Origin: Flavobacterium sp. ACN2
Lineage (GTDB): Bacteria; Bacteroidota; Bacteroidia; Flavobacteriales; Flavobacteriaceae
Direction: 5' to 3'
NCBI RefSeq assembly: GCF_002303885.1
Contig: NZ_MRCM01000010.1
Coordinates: 150,341-214,340 of the forward strand
Length of the DNA: 64,000 nt
In this document: positions 59,605 to 64,000 of the stretch, one piece after another
Numbering within the stretch: position 1 is the stretch's first letter
How the letters are laid out: each line of letters begins with the position of its first letter
Position numbers and translations under genes: made by a program
The notes under the pieces: model-generated
The model's database searches: none
Told to the model about the DNA's origin: nothing
What the model saw: only the letters and a program-made list of their open reading frames with translations

Positions 59605-62286
59605 TTAATTCTTAACAAACTTAAAATGTTGAACAGGATACTCAGTTGCTTTTACTTTTACCATATAAACACCTTTTGAAAGTCCGTTTACTGGTATTTC
59701 TGAGCTAATCGTGCCTTCAGTAGCCATAGAGGTTTTCCAAACTTCTTTTCCAGTTATATCATATACTGAAATTGCGGCAGGGCCACTGATTGCCTGATCA
59801 AATTTAATTCTAAAACTACTGGATGCTGGATTAGGAAAAACATAATTAGTAGAAGCTGTAGGCCAATTATAACTTGGAGCACTTAATGTTCCTGAACTAT
59901 AAATAGCATAAATAGCGGCATCTGCCTGAGGCAATTGAACGCTTAATACACTTTGAGCTATAGTTGTTGCTCCCGAATAAAGTTCTTTAACAGTATAATT
60001 TCCAGATCCAAGGCCAAGACGACTTAAACTGATATTATTTGTTGTTGAAGTGTTTCCGTAGTTAAAAACAGCTATGTAAGTAACATCGTTGTGTGTTGCA
60101 GAAAAAATATTGGCTGCATTATAACCTGTATTTCCATCAGCAGGAAGGAAATGCATTTCATTACGAGCAACATCCATCACATCGTTATTTTGCAAAAGAT
60201 TCTGTGCAGTTGTTTTCCATTGACCTGCAACAGAAAAATCATCGCCAGCAATTACCGTTCCTGTGACTACGCTGCTTAATAATCTCGCACGATTTTGTCC
60301 GATTGAAGCATTCCCAAAAACAACGTGATCTGCATCTATATAATCGTAGATTTGATTTTGCCACCAGCCGTAAGTTGTACTATTTAAAGTATAATCTGTT
60401 TCATTTATGTTTGTGTAAGCATCGCAAGCTATGCGTCTTACGTGCGCAAAAGGACCAGTTGCCAAATTAGGAGATATTGCAGCTTGAATCAACATTGTTC
60501 CTCCAATTTCATCAATCAAGTATTTCATTCCTTCTTGATATGCTTCCATACCTGTATGAAGCTGATTATTTGCAAAACTGTCAGCTTCAATACTCGCATG
60601 TGTTAAAAAGTCAATTTTTATCATTTCGAATCCTGCGGTTTTAAAACGATTTATAAAATAATGAATTCTCGCCTTAGTACCTGGACTTGTTGGATCCATT
60701 GCATAAGCTCCATCCAATTCTAAAGGATTTCCGTTAACCATAGTCCAACATTGATTATAATTATATGAACTGCCTTCAACCTGACGATTGTATTTTCCCC
60801 AATCTACAAAAGGAGCCCAATAGATTCCAGCCTTAAAACCTTTACTTTTTGCATACGTAACAAATTGTGCCAGTTCAGCATCGCTCATATTATCCCAATA
60901 AGAATCAAGATCAATAAACAAAGTATTATCCTCTGTTTTGAATGCAGGACAATCATTATGAAAAAAATCTACAACTGCTTTTGCTTTCGTTAAGTTAACA
61001 TTGGTCTGCATAGCTCCCCAGCTGTTCCATCCCATTGGTTTTGGCGCTGTCCAGTCAAAAATATATTTTGGCTGCATTGCGGCATTCGCTTGTGCAAATT
61101 CTTCGAATCCTGTTCTCCAATCGTCTGTAGCATTGATCATTACTTTTGGAGAAGGACAGCTTGTTTGGCCTACATTTACCCAGCCATGGCCTCTTGCGTC
61201 TCTTGTCACATCTTGTTTTGTCCAACCCGCAACAACCGAAACGTAAGCTGATGAAGAACCGCCTCCGCTTACTGTAACACCCGTTTTCCATTTTGTATGT
61301 TCCAAAGAACCAATTACTAAACCTTTACGATTGGTATTATTATAAATATTAGTTACTTCTGATGCTGTAAAGTCAGCTGAATTTAAAGTATAAGCATTGT
61401 ATCGAATCCAGGCATCATTATCATAAGGGACAAATACGGCTCTAGTATCTCCCGTTCCAAAATTTGGTGTTACCTGATTACTCGTTAAAGGAGACATTTT
61501 ATAACAGTTTGATCCATTTCCTGTCAAGACCACTTGTACAGCCAAATAATTCTTATTTGTATAAGTATAAAAAATTTGCTGCATGCCTAAAGTATAATTT
61601 CCACTTAAGCTAAAAATGTGTTTAGTTCCTGTTCCTACATTATCTGTAAATGGTTCTGAACTATAAACAGCCGAAGCAAAATTATTACTCACATATTGCT
61701 GATCACTGTTTGCATAAGCAGACGCATTACTAATTACAGTTGCACCATTAAACTTTATACTATATGTTTTATTCGTTAAATTATAAACAATACTATTGTT
61801 ATTCCCAAAAGCGATGGTTTGGTTAGTTCCTGCCGCCAAAGGTGTTAAAATAAATTTATCTAGATTAGGAGCCCATGAATTGGTATTATCCCAAAGCAAA
61901 GTGGTTGTTCCGCTGTTCAAATAGACACTTATATTTTTAGAAGCTGCTGTACTCCATCCTCCGCTTGGCTCACAAGGAATTGCAATGGCTGTGGCTGAAC
62001 CTGCAGTTAGCCGAATCGTACGAGGATCTCCTGTACAATAAAACAATTGCAAATTGTACCAGCCTGTTGCTGCGACAGTAACATTTACTGAGACACTGCC
62101 AGTTCCTCCTAAATTACCTACTATTTTTCCCGAACAGGAATCGCAGTTTTGGATATCGGCATTTCCTGTACGGCTACCATTTTCAAATTCATAACTCTGA
62201 CCCCAGCTGCAAATCGTTAATAAAAACAGCATTGAAGTCAGCAAGCTTTTAGCTGATACTTTTTCTTTTGTAATTTTTTCTTGCAT
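59605..62286 (-). CDS. GH27-type alpha-galactosidase with CBM and type IX secretion sorting domain
   Basis: An 893-residue modular enzyme. After a signal peptide (ending TICSWGQ) comes a CBM6/CBM35-like module (about 31-150; SYEFENGSRTGNADIQNCD, GWYNLQLFYC). Then follow the beta domain and the barrel with PKPMGWNSWGAMQTN, FIDLDSYWDNM, FEMIKIDFLTHAS (probable nucleophile) and VRRIACDAYTN. The last 80 residues (FPNPASSSFRIKF, ISVYDITGKEVW, GVYMVKVKA, then FKFVKN) form a type A sorting domain for type IX secretion. So it is probably released or surface-bound, unlike its relative at 57206. It has its own promoter and terminator. Confidence 0.9.
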   Translation of the reverse strand: MQEKITKEKVSAKSLLTSMLFLLTICSWGQSYEFENGSRTGNADIQNCDSCSGKIVGNLGGTGSVSVNVTVAATGWYNLQLFYCTGDPRTIRLTAGSATAIAIPCEPSGGWSTAASKNISVYLNSGTTTLLWDNTNSWAPNLDKFILTPLAAGTNQTIAFGNNNSIVYNLTNKTYSIKFNGATVISNASAYANSDQQYVSNNFASAVYSSEPFTDNVGTGTKHIFSLSGNYTLGMQQIFYTYTNKNYLAVQVVLTGNGSNCYKMSPLTSNQVTPNFGTGDTRAVFVPYDNDAWIRYNAYTLNSADFTASEVTNIYNNTNRKGLVIGSLEHTKWKTGVTVSGGGSSSAYVSVVAGWTKQDVTRDARGHGWVNVGQTSCPSPKVMINATDDWRTGFEEFAQANAAMQPKYIFDWTAPKPMGWNSWGAMQTNVNLTKAKAVVDFFHNDCPAFKTEDNTLFIDLDSYWDNMSDAELAQFVTYAKSKGFKAGIYWAPFVDWGKYNRQVEGSSYNYNQCWTMVNGNPLELDGAYAMDPTSPGTKARIHYFINRFKTAGFEMIKIDFLTHASIEADSFANNQLHTGMEAYQEGMKYLIDEIGGTMLIQAAISPNLATGPFAHVRRIACDAYTNINETDYTLNSTTYGWWQNQIYDYIDADHVVFGNASIGQNRARLLSSVVTGTVIAGDDFSVAGQWKTTAQNLLQNNDVMDVARNEMHFLPADGNTGYNAANIFSATHNDVTYIAVFNYGNTSTTNNISLSRLGLGSGNYTVKELYSGATTIAQSVLSVQLPQADAAIYAIYSSGTLSAPSYNWPTASTNYVFPNPASSSFRIKFDQAISGPAAISVYDITGKEVWKTSMATEGTISSEIPVNGLSKGVYMVKVKATEYPVQHFKFVKN

Positions 62287-62319
62287 AGTTATTATTATTA
62301 GTTAGTAAGATCTAGCACA

Positions 62320-62348
62320 ATACTATACTGTACTATACTACAATAATA
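62320..62348 (-). promoter_or_regulatory. Promoter of the T9SS-type GH27 gene with TAGTATAG element
   Basis: On the - strand the -7 box TATTATTG is followed by TAGTATAGTACAGTATAGTAT, four TAGTA-like units with one changed base. It is the third copy of the PUL promoter type. Confidence 0.72.
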
Positions 62349-62515
62349 ATAAAAATATTAATACTATTAAAAGCCAATCGCTTTAATTATTTTATAGAGA
62401 GCAAATTAGAACTTTCTAAATCAGAAATACCGCTTTATCAAAATTAAAAAAGAGAGGAGGTTTCAGAAAAAAAAGCAGTAATTAAACTATAACTAAAACA
62501 AAGCACTATAAAAAG

Positions 62516-62541
62516 AAAAAGCTCCCAAATATGAGAGCTTT
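62516..62541 (-). terminator. Terminator after the aminopeptidase-like gene
   Basis: AAAAAGCTC and GAGAGCTTT arms with one mismatch; the - strand reads GAAAGCTCTC...GAGCTTTTTC. It lies 20 bases past the stop codon. Confidence 0.75.
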
Positions 62542-62560
62542 CAATTCTATAGTCAATGTA

Positions 62561-63610
62561 TTATTTAATGGTCGTATTATCTGTATCTTTAATAAACTTA
62601 ATCAAACCTTTCATGTAAACATCCTGATCATCGTACATGCTCATATGACTTCCGTTAGGACAATACAAATAGGTGCCATTTTTCACTTGAGAAGCAATCC
62701 ATTTCATATGATTAGGATCCATGGTATCATATTCTGCCCCTATCGACAATGTTGGCACGACAAGTTTTGGAAGCTCTTTTTTAATATCCCACTTCTCAAG
62801 TTTTCCCGACAATCCAAATTCACTTGGCCCCTGCATAGTCACATACAAAGACTGATTTATTTTACTAAATGATCTGTTTACAGGTTCTGGCCACTTATCA
62901 GCATCTAAACGCAGAATGTGTTTAGTATAAAAATTAGGAAGTAATAACTGCATGTATTCCGGATTTTCAAAATCTTTATTTTTCTCTATTTCCCTAATCC
63001 TCGCCAAAACTTTAGGATCCATCTGCTTTGCTAACACTGTATCCGCATATTTATCATAGTCAATAGCGCTCATCATCATATTTGAAATAATAAGTCCTTT
63101 AAGATTTTGTTGATACTTCAATGCATACTGCGAAGCTAAAATCCCACCCCATGAATGACCTAATAAATAAAAATTACTCTTATCTAAACCAAGAGCTATA
63201 CGCACCTGTTCCACTTCTTCCACATAACGATCCAAATCCCAAAATACTGGATCATTTGGATTATCAGAGTTGCCTGTTCCTAACTGGTCGTAATAAATAA
63301 ACTCTATCCCTTCCTGAGGCAAAAAGCTTTCCATACACTCAAAATATTCGTGGGTCGCTCCTGGTCCTCCATTTAAAAGTAATAGCTTCATTTTTGGATT
63401 ATTACCTACACGCTTAGTCCAGACCTTAAACTTCCCCTTCGGGGTACTAATTTCAATCATCTTTACCCCTCCTGTCTTTATACCTGTAGATCCATCTTTC
63501 AAATAAGAACTTAAATCCGAATTTTCTTCTTTAGCAGTATTTTTATCACTACATGCCGAGAAAAACAGCATACTTACAATTGACAAAAAGATATTAGTAT
63601 AGACATTCAT
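62561..63610 (-). CDS. Proline iminopeptidase-like alpha/beta-hydrolase lipoprotein
   Basis: A 349-residue alpha/beta-hydrolase. The lipobox LFFSAC (Cys20) shows it is a lipoprotein. LLLNGGPGATHEYFE is the oxyanion-hole HGGP-type motif of prolyl aminopeptidases, YYDQLGTGNSD follows, and GHSWGGILASQYAL holds nucleophile Ser153. IGAEYDTMDPNHM provides the Asp and CPNGSHMSMYDDQ the His of the triad. It probably removes N-terminal proline or a similar residue from peptides in the periplasm. It is a single gene with its own terminator, unrelated to the PUL operons. Length is normal for the family plus the lipoprotein leader. Confidence 0.9.
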   Translation of the reverse strand: MNVYTNIFLSIVSMLFFSACSDKNTAKEENSDLSSYLKDGSTGIKTGGVKMIEISTPKGKFKVWTKRVGNNPKMKLLLLNGGPGATHEYFECMESFLPQEGIEFIYYDQLGTGNSDNPNDPVFWDLDRYVEEVEQVRIALGLDKSNFYLLGHSWGGILASQYALKYQQNLKGLIISNMMMSAIDYDKYADTVLAKQMDPKVLARIREIEKNKDFENPEYMQLLLPNFYTKHILRLDADKWPEPVNRSFSKINQSLYVTMQGPSEFGLSGKLEKWDIKKELPKLVVPTLSIGAEYDTMDPNHMKWIASQVKNGTYLYCPNGSHMSMYDDQDVYMKGLIKFIKDTDNTTIK

Positions 63611-63734
63611 AGGTTCGTTTGATTTAAATTAATAGCATCTCGTTTTGTAGTTCTAATATACTAAATTTCATTAATCATCAATTCAATAATTAGTATAGAA
63701 AGAGAACTAATAACAGAAAAGTTTCTAATGTCAA

Positions 63735-63850
63735 TGGCGTTTCCCTCTGGGCCGTGCTGTCCGCTGTATCTTTTGCGGATGGATGTTTAGGGGAAAAAGA
63801 AGCCCTTCGTGCCCCGCAAAAGGATGCCGCTCCCATCACTAACGCGGCCA
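63735..63850. repeat. GC-rich intergenic palindromic repeat
   Basis: A GC-rich stretch stands out in AT-rich DNA: GGCGTTTCCCTCTGGG, TCCGCTGTATCTTTTGCGG, then CCGCAAAAGGATGCCGCT and CTAACGCGGCC. The inner arms TTTTGCGG (63771-63778) and CCGCAAAA (63814-63821) pair perfectly, and outer GCGTT/TAACGC ends pair partly. I know similar sequences as multi-copy intergenic elements in flavobacteria. No ORF is present. Confidence 0.7.
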
Positions 63851-63941
63851 TCTATTGATAAGCAGCCATTATCGGATCAAGAACAAATCTTGGGGAGGAA
63901 TGTCAAAATAAAATAAGAGATTTGTACTCTAAGAATTTAAG

Positions 63942-64000
63942 ATGGATCCTATAGAGCTTTTAAAATTTATGCTTCCTGATTTTTTAGTCGACCACTTTGA
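63942..64000 (+). mobile_element. Start of an ISAon1-like transposase gene, cut by the window edge
   Basis: An ATG at 63942 opens a frame reading MDPIELLKFMLPDFLVDHF up to the window end. This is the start I associate with the N-terminal protein of ISAon1-family transposases in Bacteroidota. Only 19 residues are visible. The insertion sequence end is probably near GGGGAGGAATGTCAAAAT (63892-63909), but no partner repeat is in view. Confidence 0.65.

Noticed and set aside
63735..63850. Integron attC site
   Set aside because: CTAACGC and GGCGTTT only faintly resemble attC core sites; no integrase or cassette array is visible.

Overview
This AT-rich window comes from a Bacteroidota genome, most likely Flavobacterium or a close relative. 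The evidence is the SusC/SusD outer-membrane pair, lipoproteins with Bacteroidota-type lipoboxes, a type IX secretion sorting domain, TAnnTTTG-type -7 promoter boxes, and short palindromic intergenic repeats of a kind I associate with flavobacteria. There are no rRNA or tRNA genes and no CRISPR array.

Layout. (1) Positions 1-24380, + strand: an extracellular contractile injection system (eCIS, related to Afp/PVC and AlgoCIS). It enters the window inside the sheath gene and continues with two tube proteins, DUF5908, a LysM tube-spike adaptor, a VgrG-like spike, a PAAR tip, a gp25-like wedge protein, two large Afp11/Afp12-type baseplate proteins, a CIS_TMP-type tape-measure protein, two related alpha-helical proteins of unknown role, an unknown 307-residue protein with faint gasdermin-like features, the Afp15-type AAA+ ATPase, and a small unknown protein. 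Two probable cargo genes close it: an HNH nuclease, and a DUF4157 protein carrying what looks like a deaminase core followed by a long coiled coil. (2) 24562-27352: housekeeping genes, a SpoU-family RNA methyltransferase and katG, convergent on a shared terminator. (3) 27755-36657: a sugar-use island in which GH97 and galM diverge from an AraC regulator, a sugar-porter transporter and a DUF5107/TPR protein. (4) 37128-62286, all on the - strand: a polysaccharide utilisation locus (PUL) with susC, susD, GH2, GH95, GH92, a Na+/solute symporter, a GntR/LacI-like regulator, GH36, a sialate O-acetylesterase-like esterase and two related GH27-type alpha-galactosidases, one of them probably exported by type IX secretion. 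(5) 62561-64000: a proline-iminopeptidase-like lipoprotein, a GC-rich palindromic repeat, and the start of an ISAon1-like transposase cut by the window edge.

The eCIS genes would build a contractile particle that carries its cargo inside the tube. The PUL enzymes point to a glycan with several alpha-galactosyl ends plus acetyl, alpha-mannosyl and fucosyl (or L-galactosyl) groups. The strongest regulatory signal is a TAGTATAG-type sequence placed immediately after an unusual -7 box (TAnnnTTG) at three PUL promoters. Related half-sites form an inverted repeat over the promoter of the GntR-type regulator, which suggests one autoregulated regulon.

The observations most worth following are the deaminase-like and HNH eCIS cargo with a shared N-terminal signature, the unexplained eCIS accessory proteins (15732-19519 and 20881-21438), and the shared operator of the PUL.
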